Assembly (NCBI GenBank): GCA_036504735.1
Contig: DASXUQ010000017.1
Location: 221,349-285,348 of the forward strand
DNA from: a bacterium
Lineage (GTDB): Bacteria > Electryoneota > RPQS01
Reading direction: 5' to 3'
Length of the DNA: 64,000 nt
Under the pieces are notes generated by a model. The model ran no database searches and had not been told where the DNA came from. It saw nothing but the letters and a program-made list of their open reading frames with translations. Below are positions 16,740 to 26,280 of this stretch, one piece after another. The translations under genes were made by a program, and so were the position numbers. Position 1 is the first letter of the stretch. Each line of letters starts with the position of its first letter.

Positions 16740-16768
16740 TTGACCTTCACAAGCACTTACTATATTTT
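16740..16768 (+). promoter_or_regulatory. Sigma70-like promoter TTGACC with TATATT/TATTTT
   Basis: TTGACC (16740-16745) is followed after 15 bases by TATATT or after 17 by TATTTT. It lies about 100 bases upstream of the secreted-protein start at 16869, giving a leader of roughly 95 bases. Confidence 0.6.
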
Positions 16769-16868
16769 TTGATAGGCTTGCAGTATAAGCTGGACTGAAC
16801 AAGACTATTTCGAACCTGCATAAGCGAATGGATGGGGAAGGACCTTAACCAGACGGAGGAAATTGGAC

Positions 16869-18716
16869 ATGCGAAAAGTACTAAGTGTGTTTATGGTGTG
16901 TTTAGTGGTGTGCGTGGCGATGGCGTTCGCCGACAATGATCCGGGACAGGAACAGAACATGAATCGCTTCAGCGGCACCGTGCGTCAGGCTCCGACGCAT
17001 GCCGAGCGTTCCGGCTCGTGCCTGCTGTATTACGTTCCGGGCGATTCGTCGCGTTACTTCTTCGGTTGGGCTCCGACCGAAGCCTTTAAGACGTGGATTG
17101 ATCCTGCGACCAACCCGTTCAACACCGGTTGCTCCGCGCCGTTTTATCCGTTCCATATCGACACCCTCTGGTTTGATTTCTATCTTCACGATGCCGCCAA
17201 TCAGGTGGGCTACACGTTTGTGTTCAATGCAGACGTGGAATGCCCGTCCAACGTCGGCACCACCTATGCCGACAAGTGCAACGGTCCCGGCGCTGCGACG
17301 TACTCGATGCAGATCAGCCATCTGGTGACGGCCGATGACGCCACCGCCGGCGAGATCCTGATTCCGGTTGCGATCAATGCCTGCGTCAATGGCGGATTCT
17401 TCTACGGCGTAGAATTGGTCTCCTGGGATGGTATGCCCTACGTTCCGGGTGCCACAGTGACTCACGGTGCGCCCTCGATCCTCAGCGGCGCCACCCCGCA
17501 GCCGAGCGTTGCGGCCCAGACCTGCGCCATCTGGTATAAGTCCATCCGTAATATCGGCACGGCCCAGAATCCCATTTGGACACCGGCCTGCTGGCTGGAT
17601 GTCGTGACCGGATTCACCGCCCCCTGGGGTCCGTGGATCATGTACGCGCAGGGCACCGCCGGCGCCGATTGCACGCCGACGACCTGTAATCCATGCCCGG
17701 CTACCCGCCTCGGCGACACCGCGGAAAACCCACTGCCCATCACCACGGCGAGCTGGACGCGGACGATTCCCCTTTGCGACTATTGCGGCAACTATGATGG
17801 CCGCGACTTTATCGGCAACTTCACCGCCAGCGGTCCGGATGTGGTCCTCGAACTGGCCTTCACGGATCCCAGCCAGGCATGCTTTAGCCTGACTATCGCC
17901 CCGGAATGCGCGGAGCCGACCTTCTTCCGCATCCGCTCGTGGATGATGGATGTCAGCGACCCGAGCGCCCCGTATCTGACCTACGTGGGTACCCCCAACT
18001 TCCCGGCGTTCGGCCAGTCCCAGACTTACAATTTCACCGCCGCCGGACCTAACGGCTGCTACCTTGGTGACGGCATCAACCCGATCCGCCTCCATCTTTA
18101 CATCGACACCCGTGGCTGCTGCTGCCCGGTGACCGTTACCTATAACGGCGACACCCCGCTGCCCGTCGAAATGTCGGCCTTCAACGCCGTCGGTCTCGAT
18201 GGACGCGTGAACCTCACGTGGCAGACCCGCTCCGAGAGCAGTGTGGATCACTATGTGGTGACCCGCAACGACAACGTGACCATGAATGTGCAGGGCCTGG
18301 GCGACAACCCCGCCGGACACATGTACAATCTGGTGGACAACAACGTCGTCAACGGCACGTCCTACACCTACCGCCTCGCCAGTGTAGACGTGAACGGCAC
18401 GGTCAATCGCTTCCCCAACGTGGCCTCCGCGACCCCGATGGCCGACGTGGTGACCGAATACACGTTGAACCAGAACTACCCGAACCCCTTCAACCCGAGC
18501 ACGATGATCAGCTATGCCGTCAAAGAAGCCGGCAATGTCACGCTGAAGGTCTACTCGGTGGATGGCCGTCTGGTCTCCACGCTGGTCAATGCAAAGCAGG
18601 AAGCGGGCAAGTACACGATCAGCTTCGATGGCAGCAAGCTGGCCAGCGGCGTGTATCTGTATCAGCTCGAAGCGAATGGCTTTACCGCCACGCATAAAAT
18701 GGTGCTCATGAAGTAA
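16869..18716 (+). CDS. Cys-rich secreted protein with C-terminal sorting domain
   Basis: A 615-residue protein. The ATG at 16869 follows a GGAGG site; the TTG at 16863 is a weaker alternative. Residues 1-21 form a signal peptide ending MAFA. Unusually many cysteines (NPCPATR, LCDYCG, RGCCCPV and others) suggest several disulfides. A fibronectin-III-like module (MSAFNAVGLDGRVNLTWQTR) starts near residue 435, and the last 80 residues are a type IX-like sorting domain (QNYPNPFNPSTMISYAV to KMVLMK). I do not recognise the N-terminal 430 residues. Exported across the outer membrane and attached to the surface or released, by analogy with the sorting domain. Confidence 0.8.
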   Translation: MRKVLSVFMVCLVVCVAMAFADNDPGQEQNMNRFSGTVRQAPTHAERSGSCLLYYVPGDSSRYFFGWAPTEAFKTWIDPATNPFNTGCSAPFYPFHIDTLWFDFYLHDAANQVGYTFVFNADVECPSNVGTTYADKCNGPGAATYSMQISHLVTADDATAGEILIPVAINACVNGGFFYGVELVSWDGMPYVPGATVTHGAPSILSGATPQPSVAAQTCAIWYKSIRNIGTAQNPIWTPACWLDVVTGFTAPWGPWIMYAQGTAGADCTPTTCNPCPATRLGDTAENPLPITTASWTRTIPLCDYCGNYDGRDFIGNFTASGPDVVLELAFTDPSQACFSLTIAPECAEPTFFRIRSWMMDVSDPSAPYLTYVGTPNFPAFGQSQTYNFTAAGPNGCYLGDGINPIRLHLYIDTRGCCCPVTVTYNGDTPLPVEMSAFNAVGLDGRVNLTWQTRSESSVDHYVVTRNDNVTMNVQGLGDNPAGHMYNLVDNNVVNGTSYTYRLASVDVNGTVNRFPNVASATPMADVVTEYTLNQNYPNPFNPSTMISYAVKEAGNVTLKVYSVDGRLVSTLVNAKQEAGKYTISFDGSKLASGVYLYQLEANGFTATHKMVLMK

Positions 18717-18830
18717 ACGGATCGGCAGGTGTGCCCTCAGCGCCGCTGCTCCGACGTCCGGGCGGCGTTGAAGATTCCGTTTTTTCGATCAGGGGATGTG
18801 GACCCGTGATCCTCTCCCCCCGAATATGAA

Positions 18831-18870
18831 GAGAAACGGGCACGAGACTACTCCATCGTGCCCGTTTCTC
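18831..18870. terminator. Perfect 15-bp palindromic terminator
   Basis: GAGAAACGGGCACGA (18831-18845) and TCGTGCCCGTTTCTC (18856-18870) pair perfectly around a ten-base loop, between two secreted-protein genes on the plus strand. Confidence 0.85.
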
Positions 18871-18925
18871 AGCTTCTCTCACATTTTGCTATAACACTTT
18901 ATTCCTAACTGCACAGGAGGGCGTA

Positions 18926-21460
18926 ATGAGAAAACTGCTTTCCCTTATGGTCCTGGTGGCACTGGCGGTTCCATGCCTGTTGCTGGCAAATAGTCCGGTC
19001 ACGCAGCAGCACGCCGTGGCTGCCCCCGAAAACGCGATGTCGGTTTCGAGGTTCGAAATCAACGACGGTGTTGTAAGCAGCATGCCAGCGGCCCACCGCC
19101 GCGACGGCAGCCTCGATGCGTTCGACAGCACGATCTGGTTCGATGATTTCGAAGGTTCGCGTCCGGCGTGGACCCCGGAAGATTTGACCTTATCGCCGTT
19201 GTATTGGCATCTGGATTCCCGCCGCGCCTTGGGCGGAACGGGCTTTGCCTGGGCTTGCTGGGATTCGGCCACCAACCACTATGCCGATCACTGGCTCCAG
19301 TATCTCGTGACTCCGACGCTGGACCTGTCCGCCACCTCCAATCCGACGCTGGCCTTTAAGGCCCGCTGGAAGACAGAGCAGCCTGTCGGCGCGACGGCTC
19401 CTTATGATTCCTGGGACGGGTGGAATATGTGGGTCTCCACCGACAACGGCACCAACTGGAGCATTCTCCAGCCCACGAGCCCATCGTACACGGCCTTGCA
19501 TGCGTTTTCATGGGGCGACATTTGGGGCATGGGTCCCGATATTCCGGTGTTCAGCTACACCGAAGGCTCGAACTGTGACACGGTCTATCAGCCGATGGTT
19601 TTCGACCTGTCGGCCTACCGCACCGCCAATGTGAAGATCCGCTGGGGATTTGCTTCTGATGATGGCTTCAGCGGCACCGATGATCCCACCTATTTTGGTT
19701 TGGCAGTGGACAGCATTCGTCTGGTAGACGGCGCGAATACCGTCTTCAGTAATGACGGCACGCTGGATTCCTTCACCCGTGATCACAACACTCCCATCGG
19801 TCAGAACTGGGTCTACGATCAAGTGAGCAATCACTCGCCGACCCACGAGTGGCGTTGCACACCGACGAACAATTTGCTGTGTGGTGTGACCTCTTCCGAC
19901 ATCGCCCTGCCGGCGCTCGGGGCTAACCAGACTTTGAGCCTTCGCTACTGGGTGTGGGCCGATCAACCCGGATTCCAGGGAGCGGGCAATACGCTGGCGG
20001 ACTTCTACGATGTCTGGGTGGTGACGCCGGACTCGACGGTCCGCGTGGCGTATGACTATGCGTACAATGATGGCGCTCCGGCGCCGGGCGGCAACTCGCT
20101 GAACGGCTGGGTCTTCCGCACCCGCGGTCTGACCACCGGCGGCACGCAGCTCGCCACCATTGATCTGAGCGCCTATGCGGGCCGGACGATCAAACTCATG
20201 TATCGCGTCCGCTATGACGGACAGGACACGACGGGTGTGGGCACAGGTGTACATATCGATGACATCGCCGTGATTTTCACCCGGGCCTTCAGCAACGATC
20301 TTTCCTGCAACAGCGTGGTAGTCAAGTTCCCCACGACGGTCGGTCTGCCGCAGAAGTATCAGTTCACCGTCAAGAACGAAGGCCTGGCCAATCAGGGCCC
20401 CGCGATTCGCAGCCGCGTGAAATTCGTCAAACCGGACGGAACTATTCAGGGTATCGACTCTCTGGTGGTATTGACGGCTCCACTCATTCCGGGTCAGGAC
20501 ACGACCTCCACGCGCGTTTGGACTCCGGCCGTGACCGGCAGCTATCGCGTACGCGTGGCTTCGGCACAGACGGTGGATGAAGACCGTACCAATGACACAA
20601 CGTACACGGCAATCAACGTGCCGCTCAATTCCGATTCCAACTTCGCCGTAACGGTGCGTCCGGCGGGACAGTATGAACTGGCCTATCACCTGCGTGATAT
20701 GACCAGCGCTCTGTTGAATCCGCGGTATGTCCGCTACACTCCGCTGGCAGACGGAGTTCCGTCGGCCACGGTGAATGCTCATGACATCACCACCGTGCGG
20801 ATCATGTGGCAGTTTGACGCCAACATTTTCACTCTGCCGGGGCATGTGGCCCATGCCTGGGTGGAATTCTGGCAACCGGGCGCGGACACGGCTCATCCGG
20901 GCGCGCTCATCAACCGCATCGAAGTGGCGATTGACACCAATGCCACCATCGGCGCGGCCAGCAAGCCTCACTGGTGGACGCTGAACACGGCAGGTGTGCC
21001 GGGATTGCAAAACCGCTCCGGAGATTTCTGGGTGTCGATCACTCCGAAGGACTCGATTGCCGGCGAAGCGCTGCCGCACATCATGGGCAAGTCGTCCTTG
21101 CCGGCTTCCTATGACGGCCACAATTACACGCTCCGCATCGACACGGTCGGTACGCCGCTCAATCCGTCGCCCAGCCGCTTCTGCGTGCAGACGACCATTG
21201 TGCCGACGACCACATCCACGCCGGCGGCGGTGAGTGACCTGACGGCTATCCGCGTCGGTTACACCGATGACGTGCAGCTCAACTGGGACCCGGCGGCCCG
21301 TGCCACCGGCTACCATGTTTACCGCATGACCTCCATCGGCCAGAATTACCTGACCGGCACGAGGCTCACGGCGCTTCCGACCACGGCCACATCCTTCATC
21401 GATACCGGGGTGCTGGCCAGCGGCCTCAAATTCTTCTACGTGGTGGTGGCCATCAACTGA
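18926..21460 (+). CDS. Large secreted multidomain beta-sandwich protein
   Basis: An 844-residue protein with an AGGAGGG site before the ATG and a signal peptide ending LLLANS. Near residue 70, IWFDDFEGSRPAWT opens a jelly-roll (choice-of-anchor-like) domain, with a second copy of similar type near residue 270. A CARDB-like adhesion module (NDLSCNSVVVKFPTT to NDTTYTAINVP) spans about 455-570, and the C-terminal 80 residues are fibronectin-III-like and end FFYVVVAIN. Unlike its neighbours it has no C-terminal sorting domain, so it may leave the cell by another route or stay in the periplasm. No catalytic motif is visible. Confidence 0.75.
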   Translation: MRKLLSLMVLVALAVPCLLLANSPVTQQHAVAAPENAMSVSRFEINDGVVSSMPAAHRRDGSLDAFDSTIWFDDFEGSRPAWTPEDLTLSPLYWHLDSRRALGGTGFAWACWDSATNHYADHWLQYLVTPTLDLSATSNPTLAFKARWKTEQPVGATAPYDSWDGWNMWVSTDNGTNWSILQPTSPSYTALHAFSWGDIWGMGPDIPVFSYTEGSNCDTVYQPMVFDLSAYRTANVKIRWGFASDDGFSGTDDPTYFGLAVDSIRLVDGANTVFSNDGTLDSFTRDHNTPIGQNWVYDQVSNHSPTHEWRCTPTNNLLCGVTSSDIALPALGANQTLSLRYWVWADQPGFQGAGNTLADFYDVWVVTPDSTVRVAYDYAYNDGAPAPGGNSLNGWVFRTRGLTTGGTQLATIDLSAYAGRTIKLMYRVRYDGQDTTGVGTGVHIDDIAVIFTRAFSNDLSCNSVVVKFPTTVGLPQKYQFTVKNEGLANQGPAIRSRVKFVKPDGTIQGIDSLVVLTAPLIPGQDTTSTRVWTPAVTGSYRVRVASAQTVDEDRTNDTTYTAINVPLNSDSNFAVTVRPAGQYELAYHLRDMTSALLNPRYVRYTPLADGVPSATVNAHDITTVRIMWQFDANIFTLPGHVAHAWVEFWQPGADTAHPGALINRIEVAIDTNATIGAASKPHWWTLNTAGVPGLQNRSGDFWVSITPKDSIAGEALPHIMGKSSLPASYDGHNYTLRIDTVGTPLNPSPSRFCVQTTIVPTTTSTPAAVSDLTAIRVGYTDDVQLNWDPAARATGYHVYRMTSIGQNYLTGTRLTALPTTATSFIDTGVLASGLKFFYVVVAIN

Positions 21461-21481
21461 CCGCACCGCCCACGGCTTGCA

Positions 21482-21514
21482 GACAGCCCGCGGGGATCTT
21501 CTCCGCGGGCTGTC
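21482..21514 (+). terminator. Hairpin terminator
   Basis: GACAGCCCGCGG (21482-21493) and CCGCGGGCTGTC (21503-21514) pair perfectly over twelve bases shortly after the secreted-protein stop. There is no U-run. Confidence 0.75.
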
Positions 21515-21533
21515 GCGTCTGTCACACCGGAAT

Positions 21534-21561
21534 TTGACAAATCGCTTTTTTGGATTATATT
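21534..21561 (+). promoter_or_regulatory. Consensus promoter TTGACA-N16-TATATT
   Basis: TTGACA (21534-21539) and TATATT (21556-21561) are 16 bases apart, upstream of the MscS gene at 21613. This is the closest to consensus in the window. Confidence 0.75.
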
Positions 21562-21612
21562 GCACGCCGGATCGCTTGCCGTCTCCTCGTATACTGAAAC
21601 CCGGTCTTGCCT

Positions 21613-22659
21613 ATGATCTCCAAATATTTGGATGTGGTCACGCTCAGCGACATCTTTATCGCCCTCAGTTTTGTGCTGGGCGGGATCGCGCTGGGATGGA
21701 TTGCCGAGCGGATTCTTTTGCGGCGGCTGTCCAAGCTGGCTGAGCGCACGCCGACGAAAATCGATGACGTGGTCATTGCCTCGCTGCGCGGCATGCCTCT
21801 GTTCTGGTTCATTCTTGCCGGCATTTACGGCGCGCTGCGTTATCTGGCCATCTCCGGGCCTGTTCTGGCCAATATCCATAAGGCTCTGCTGATTGTCGGA
21901 CTGTTCTCGCTCACCGTGGTCGCGGCGCGCATTGCCGGCAGCTTCGCAGGCGCGTACAGCCGCAAGGCCATCGGCGCGGAACGCTCGGTCTCGATCTTTA
22001 TCAATGCGGTGCGGTTGAGTGTCTACCTGCTGGGTCTCTTGATGATCCTGCAGTCTGTGGGCATCTCCATCGCTCCGATTCTCACCGCCTTGGGCGTCGG
22101 CGGCTTGGCCGTTGCTTTGGCCTTGCAAGACACGCTCTCCAATCTCTTCGCCGGGCTGCAAATTATTGCCGTCCGCAAGGTCAAAATCGGCGAGTACATC
22201 CGCCTGGATACCGGACAGGATGGCTACGTCACCGACATCACGTGGCGTTACACAGAAATCCTGTCTCCCGCGGGTAATACGATTCTGGTCCCCAATGCCA
22301 AGCTGGTGAACGCCATTGTCACCAACTACTATCAGCCCAAAAAAGACCTCGGCGCATCCCTTGAAGTGACGGTCAAATTCGGGTCGGACCTGCAAAAGGT
22401 CGAGCAGATCAGTCTTGACGTTGCCAAAGACGTGGCGGCCACCGTTCCCGGCATGGTCCCCGGGGCCCAGCCCGCTGTGATGTATGTGTCTTTCACCGAC
22501 CTCGGTGTGCGCTACTCCATCGGCTTTCAGGTCAAGGAATTCAATGATCAAGGGGCAATCAAACACGCTCTGATCAAGCGTTTGCAGCAGCGATTCGAAA
22601 AGGAAGGCATCCAGTTTGCCTCGCCGGTTGCTCCGGCGGATATCCCCAAATCTGCCTGA
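21613..22659 (+). CDS. MscS-family small-conductance mechanosensitive channel
   Basis: A 348-residue inner-membrane channel that releases small solutes when membrane tension rises. Four to five hydrophobic segments lead into the pore helix ALGVGGLAVALALQDTLSNL, then the beta domain begins at FAGLQIIAVRKVKIGEYIR and the typical loop VPNAKLVNAIVTNY follows. The C-terminal alpha/beta domain runs to about residue 340. The ATG at 21613 is preferred over a TTG at 21607. It has its own strong promoter just upstream and a terminator after it, so it is monocistronic. It is in the size range of E. coli MscS with one extra N-terminal helix pair. Confidence 0.93.
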   Translation: MISKYLDVVTLSDIFIALSFVLGGIALGWIAERILLRRLSKLAERTPTKIDDVVIASLRGMPLFWFILAGIYGALRYLAISGPVLANIHKALLIVGLFSLTVVAARIAGSFAGAYSRKAIGAERSVSIFINAVRLSVYLLGLLMILQSVGISIAPILTALGVGGLAVALALQDTLSNLFAGLQIIAVRKVKIGEYIRLDTGQDGYVTDITWRYTEILSPAGNTILVPNAKLVNAIVTNYYQPKKDLGASLEVTVKFGSDLQKVEQISLDVAKDVAATVPGMVPGAQPAVMYVSFTDLGVRYSIGFQVKEFNDQGAIKHALIKRLQQRFEKEGIQFASPVAPADIPKSA

Positions 22660-22687
22660 ACCGTTTTTTATTCCGAATCACAGCTTT

Positions 22688-22717
22688 GCCAGTGCCCGCG
22701 CACTGGCTTTCTTTTTG
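22688..22717 (+). terminator. Rho-independent terminator of the MscS gene
   Basis: GCCAGTGC (22688-22695) and GCACTGGC (22700-22707) pair perfectly around CCGC and are followed by TTTCTTTTTG. Confidence 0.9.
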
Positions 22718-22870
22718 ATTGGGAAAGAGCTGTTTATTAAAAGAATGCATGCGACGTTGCAGCAAACTCAGTTCGATCAACATCTTAGCTATTCGGCGAG
22801 CTTGGGCGGCGCGAGTCTTCTTCCGAATAAGGGACGACTTGGTCAGGAAAGGTTGACTGATACTATGCTG

Positions 22871-22899
22871 TTGCAGTATTCAGAATTGTTCCCTATATT
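22871..22899 (+). promoter_or_regulatory. Promoter TTGCAG-N17-TATATT
   Basis: TTGCAG (22871-22876) and TATATT (22894-22899) are 17 bases apart. CCC precedes the -10 box, as at 14529. Transcription would begin about 60 bases before the GTG start at 22965. Confidence 0.65.
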
Positions 22900-22964
22900 C
22901 CTTGGTTACGAAAATGCCATACTATGTACGTTCCACCCCGATTACTTACCAACGGAGGTTGACT

Positions 22965-25427
22965 GTGGGACGCGGGATAACCGTTTTGATTTGTTTGCTG
23001 TGTGTAACGTTAAGCGCCATGGCCGCCGCTCCGGACAGCTTGTGGTCTGTGCGGCTGGGCCATTCCAGCCATGACGTGTGCAATGCCGTCGCGCCGACCA
23101 CTGATGGAGGCACTGTCCTCGCGGGCTGGGCGCGGAGCACCGACACGTTTGGCGCCGGTTGGTATGATTTCTGGCTGGTGAAGACCGATGCGGCCGGCCA
23201 GGTCGTCTGGGATCGCCGTTACGGCGGCCCCGAAGGTGAAGGCTGCTTTGCCGTTCAGCCTACCCCCGATGGTGGCTTCATTCTCGCCGGCATGACCGGC
23301 TCCTTCGGTGAAGGCCATGATGGCCCGTCCGATGCCTGGGTCATCAAGACCAACGCGAATGGTGACAGCCTCTGGAGCCGCAAGTTCGGCGGTCCCCTGA
23401 GCGATGGCTTTTACGCCGTTCAGATCGCCGCGGATGGCGGCTACGTGTTTGCCGGGTTCACCGATTCCTACGGCATCGGTGGCCGCGATTTCTGGCTGGT
23501 GAAGACAACTGCCGATGGCGCGGACGTCTGGAGCCATACGTACGGCGGCGGCGGATTCGATGAATGCCGCGCCATGGCCAAGACCTCTACCGGGTTTGCC
23601 CTGGCGGGTGTTACGAATTCCTGGCGCGAGCGCGACCAGAATTTCTACCTGTTTAACGTGGACGAAGACGGTCAGTCGCTCTGGACCACCAGCACCGGCA
23701 ACGGCAAGGTGTACGGCACAACCGTCGCCGATTATTGCAATGCCGTTGCTCAAACACTGGACGGTGGTTTTGTAATGGCCGGCTCGACCTACAATGTCAA
23801 TGCCGACGCTGAAGACTTCTGGATGGTGCGGACCCGTGCCAACGGCGACAGCTTGCTGGCGCGTCCGTACGGCAACAGCGCGCTGGGCCGGGACATCTGC
23901 TACTCAATTCAGGCCACGCAGGACAGCAGCTACGTGCTGGCGGGAATCACCAACGGCGCGGGTTCGGGTCTGTGGGATGCCTTCATGCTGAAGGCCGATC
24001 CCCGCGGCAATGTAGTCTACCGGCGCACCTTCGGCGGTCCGGAACGGGACAACTGCTATGCCATGATGAAGACCACCGACGGCGGCTTTACCCTCGCCGG
24101 TTCCACCCGCTCCTTCGGTGCGGCGTATGAAGACTTCTGGCAGGTAAAGACGGGCACAGATGTGTTGATCACCCCTCCGGGCAACTTCACTCTGATCACT
24201 CCGTCCACCGACACGACATTCTCCTCTGCCGCGTACACCTTTCCTTTCCGCTGGCACACGGCGGCGAACCTCGATGCCTACGATACTCTGAACTACCGGC
24301 TTTTCATCAGCGAGACCCCGTCCTTTGACCCGAGCCGCACTGACACGACCGATCCGCTACGCTCTGGTCTGACGGACACCATGATGACCTTTGTGTGGTC
24401 GCGCACGGTAGTTGCCAATATTCCTCACTACTGGAAGGTTCAGGCGATGGATATGGGCGGCTGGTCGACGTGGTCAAGTGAAACCCGCACCTTCACGGTA
24501 CAGGGTACGGCGCCCACCGCTTTCGATCTGGCCTATCCTGCCGACGGCGCGGTGATTGCTGATTCGTTCTCGGTCAAGCTGGGATGGTTCAAGGCGACCG
24601 ATGTTGACCCATCGGACACGCGTCAGTATTGTGTGTTTGTTTCGGCGGATCCGGCGTTCGCCGGCGCCGACAGCATCTGCGGTCCCGACTCATCGGCGCT
24701 TTGGTCCGATCTTATTGTGGCCAATCAGCCGACATATTGGAAGGTTCGGGTGACGGACCGTCATGGTCTGGTGACCTGGTCTTCTCACACGTGGAGCTTC
24801 ACGATCTCCGCACATGCGCCCGAGCCGTTCGAACTCGTCTCGCCCGCCGATAGTGCGCAGATCCCCGATAATTCCTCAGTTCTGTTGAAGTGGCGCGCGT
24901 CGCTGGATGCCGACTCGGTCACTGGCGACACCGTCAAATATATCGTCTGCGTTTCCCGACCGGATTCCTTCACCGTTCTTGACAGTGTCGATGTCGGTGT
25001 GGACACATCCAGGCTCTGGGTCAATACGCTCCCGGCCCCGCACCGCTACGCGTGGAAGGTTATCGCCTACGATATGCACGGCCTCACAACGGTCAGCAAT
25101 ACCTGGTACTTCGACCGCTATGTTCACGGAAGCACGGGACAGCCGCCGCAGATCCAGGCTCCTACGGTCTTCAAGGTCCACCAAAACTATCCCAATCCCT
25201 TTAATGCCAGCACGCAGATTTCGTATGATCTGCCGAACGCCGGCTGGGTAACGGTGAAAGTCTTCAACGTTCTGGGACGTGAAGTCGAAACCCTCGTGAA
25301 TCAGAACATGCCCGCAGGGGCGTGGCGCACGACGTTCGACGCGACGGATCTCCCGTCCGGCATTTACATTCTGCGTGTCGAAGCCCCCGGCGTCTCCGAC
25401 CTGAAGAAGATGATTCTGCTCAAGTAA
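22965..25427 (+). CDS. Secreted repeat-propeller protein with Fn3 modules and sorting domain
   Basis: An 820-residue protein. The GTG at 22965, seven bases after GGAGG, opens a signal peptide (ITVLICLLCVTLSAMAAA); the frame is open to 22902 but without a suitable start context. Residues about 20-410 hold seven or so repeats of roughly 55 residues containing DGGFILAG followed by DFWLVKT, a delta-60/propeller-like array. Three fibronectin-like modules follow (FDLAYPADGAVIADSF, FELVSPADSAQIPDNS), then a C-terminal type IX-like sorting domain (HQNYPNPFNASTQISYDL to KKMILLK). Probably displayed on or released from the cell surface. No enzymatic motif is visible. Confidence 0.82.
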   Translation: MGRGITVLICLLCVTLSAMAAAPDSLWSVRLGHSSHDVCNAVAPTTDGGTVLAGWARSTDTFGAGWYDFWLVKTDAAGQVVWDRRYGGPEGEGCFAVQPTPDGGFILAGMTGSFGEGHDGPSDAWVIKTNANGDSLWSRKFGGPLSDGFYAVQIAADGGYVFAGFTDSYGIGGRDFWLVKTTADGADVWSHTYGGGGFDECRAMAKTSTGFALAGVTNSWRERDQNFYLFNVDEDGQSLWTTSTGNGKVYGTTVADYCNAVAQTLDGGFVMAGSTYNVNADAEDFWMVRTRANGDSLLARPYGNSALGRDICYSIQATQDSSYVLAGITNGAGSGLWDAFMLKADPRGNVVYRRTFGGPERDNCYAMMKTTDGGFTLAGSTRSFGAAYEDFWQVKTGTDVLITPPGNFTLITPSTDTTFSSAAYTFPFRWHTAANLDAYDTLNYRLFISETPSFDPSRTDTTDPLRSGLTDTMMTFVWSRTVVANIPHYWKVQAMDMGGWSTWSSETRTFTVQGTAPTAFDLAYPADGAVIADSFSVKLGWFKATDVDPSDTRQYCVFVSADPAFAGADSICGPDSSALWSDLIVANQPTYWKVRVTDRHGLVTWSSHTWSFTISAHAPEPFELVSPADSAQIPDNSSVLLKWRASLDADSVTGDTVKYIVCVSRPDSFTVLDSVDVGVDTSRLWVNTLPAPHRYAWKVIAYDMHGLTTVSNTWYFDRYVHGSTGQPPQIQAPTVFKVHQNYPNPFNASTQISYDLPNAGWVTVKVFNVLGREVETLVNQNMPAGAWRTTFDATDLPSGIYILRVEAPGVSDLKKMILLK

Positions 25428-25452
25428 CGAGCGACTTTTAGTCTGCAATCTG

Positions 25453-25485
25453 AAGCCCCGGCGCGCACGTGCCGGGGCTTTTCTT
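25453..25485 (+). terminator. Rho-independent terminator
   Basis: AAGCCCCGGC (25453-25462) and GCCGGGGCTT (25471-25480) pair perfectly and run into TTCTTT, just after the propeller-protein gene. Confidence 0.9.
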
Positions 25486-25625
25486 TAGGCAGACGCGGGA
25501 ACCAAAAAAATCGTTTGATGTTTAACGATATACCGACGGGTTAAGTCGGCGGTAGCGAAGATATCAACTGGGTTTTCAAACGTACCGCAAGGTAACGAAC
25601 TTATAACATCCGGAAAGGATTAAAG

Positions 25626-26234
25626 ATGAATCGTACTTTTTGGCTGGCAGCACTGATTTTGACCGCCTTTGCGAGCACCAATCTGTCGGCAGCTACCTGG
25701 TCTGTGGACCCGGCCCACACGAACGTTGGCTTCAGTGTCAAGCACATGATGGTATCCACGGTGCATGGAAGTTTCAACACCTTTTCCGGCACCGCGACCT
25801 TCGATGAGAAGGCTCCTGCCACAGTGGCTATGGAAGGCACCATTGACGCGACCTCGATCACCACCAACAATGAGCGTCGCGACGGACATTTGAAAAGTCC
25901 CGATTTCTTCGATGTCGCCAACTTCCCGACCATTACCTTTAAGTCCACCAAGAGCGAAATGTCGGCTCCCGGCAAGTACAAGGTGACCGGTGATCTGACC
26001 ATGCATGGCATCACGAAGCCCATCGTGATGGATATGGAAGGCTTTACGGATTTTGTCGCCGGACCCAAGGGCGGATCGCGCACCGGAGCGTCGCTGACCG
26101 CTACGATCAACCGCCACGATTTCGGTTTGAACTGGAACAAAGCTTTGGAAGCCGGCGGTGTGATGGTGAGTGACTCGGTGAAGATCACCCTCGATCTCGA
26201 ACTTGAAAAAGCGGGGGATGTGTCCACCAAGTAG
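25626..26234 (+). CDS. yceI: YceI-family periplasmic protein
   Basis: A 202-residue protein with a signal peptide ending NLSA and the full YceI lipocalin-like domain: WSVDPAHTNVGFSVKHMMVS, then GHLKSPDFFDVANFPTITF, then DLTMHGITKPIVMD, then RHDFGLNWN. YceI proteins bind isoprenoid lipids such as polyisoprenoid quinone precursors; some are induced by base or osmotic stress. The length is normal for the family. An AGGA site precedes the ATG. The next gene begins 46 bases downstream on the same strand and may be co-transcribed. Confidence 0.95.
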   Translation: MNRTFWLAALILTAFASTNLSAATWSVDPAHTNVGFSVKHMMVSTVHGSFNTFSGTATFDEKAPATVAMEGTIDATSITTNNERRDGHLKSPDFFDVANFPTITFKSTKSEMSAPGKYKVTGDLTMHGITKPIVMDMEGFTDFVAGPKGGSRTGASLTATINRHDFGLNWNKALEAGGVMVSDSVKITLDLELEKAGDVSTK

Positions 26235-26280
26235 GCCGCTGCGGCTGAACTGAATACGGAAGATGGAACAGGAGGCGATT

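Noticed and set aside
16409-16868. Several short frames between the glycosyltransferase and the Cys-rich protein
   Set aside because: None has a plausible start or composition; the interval holds a terminator and a promoter.
16902-21565. Two long minus-strand frames (to 18695 and 19508-21565)
   Set aside because: Both are mirror images of secreted-protein genes with clear signal peptides, binding sites and domains on the plus strand.
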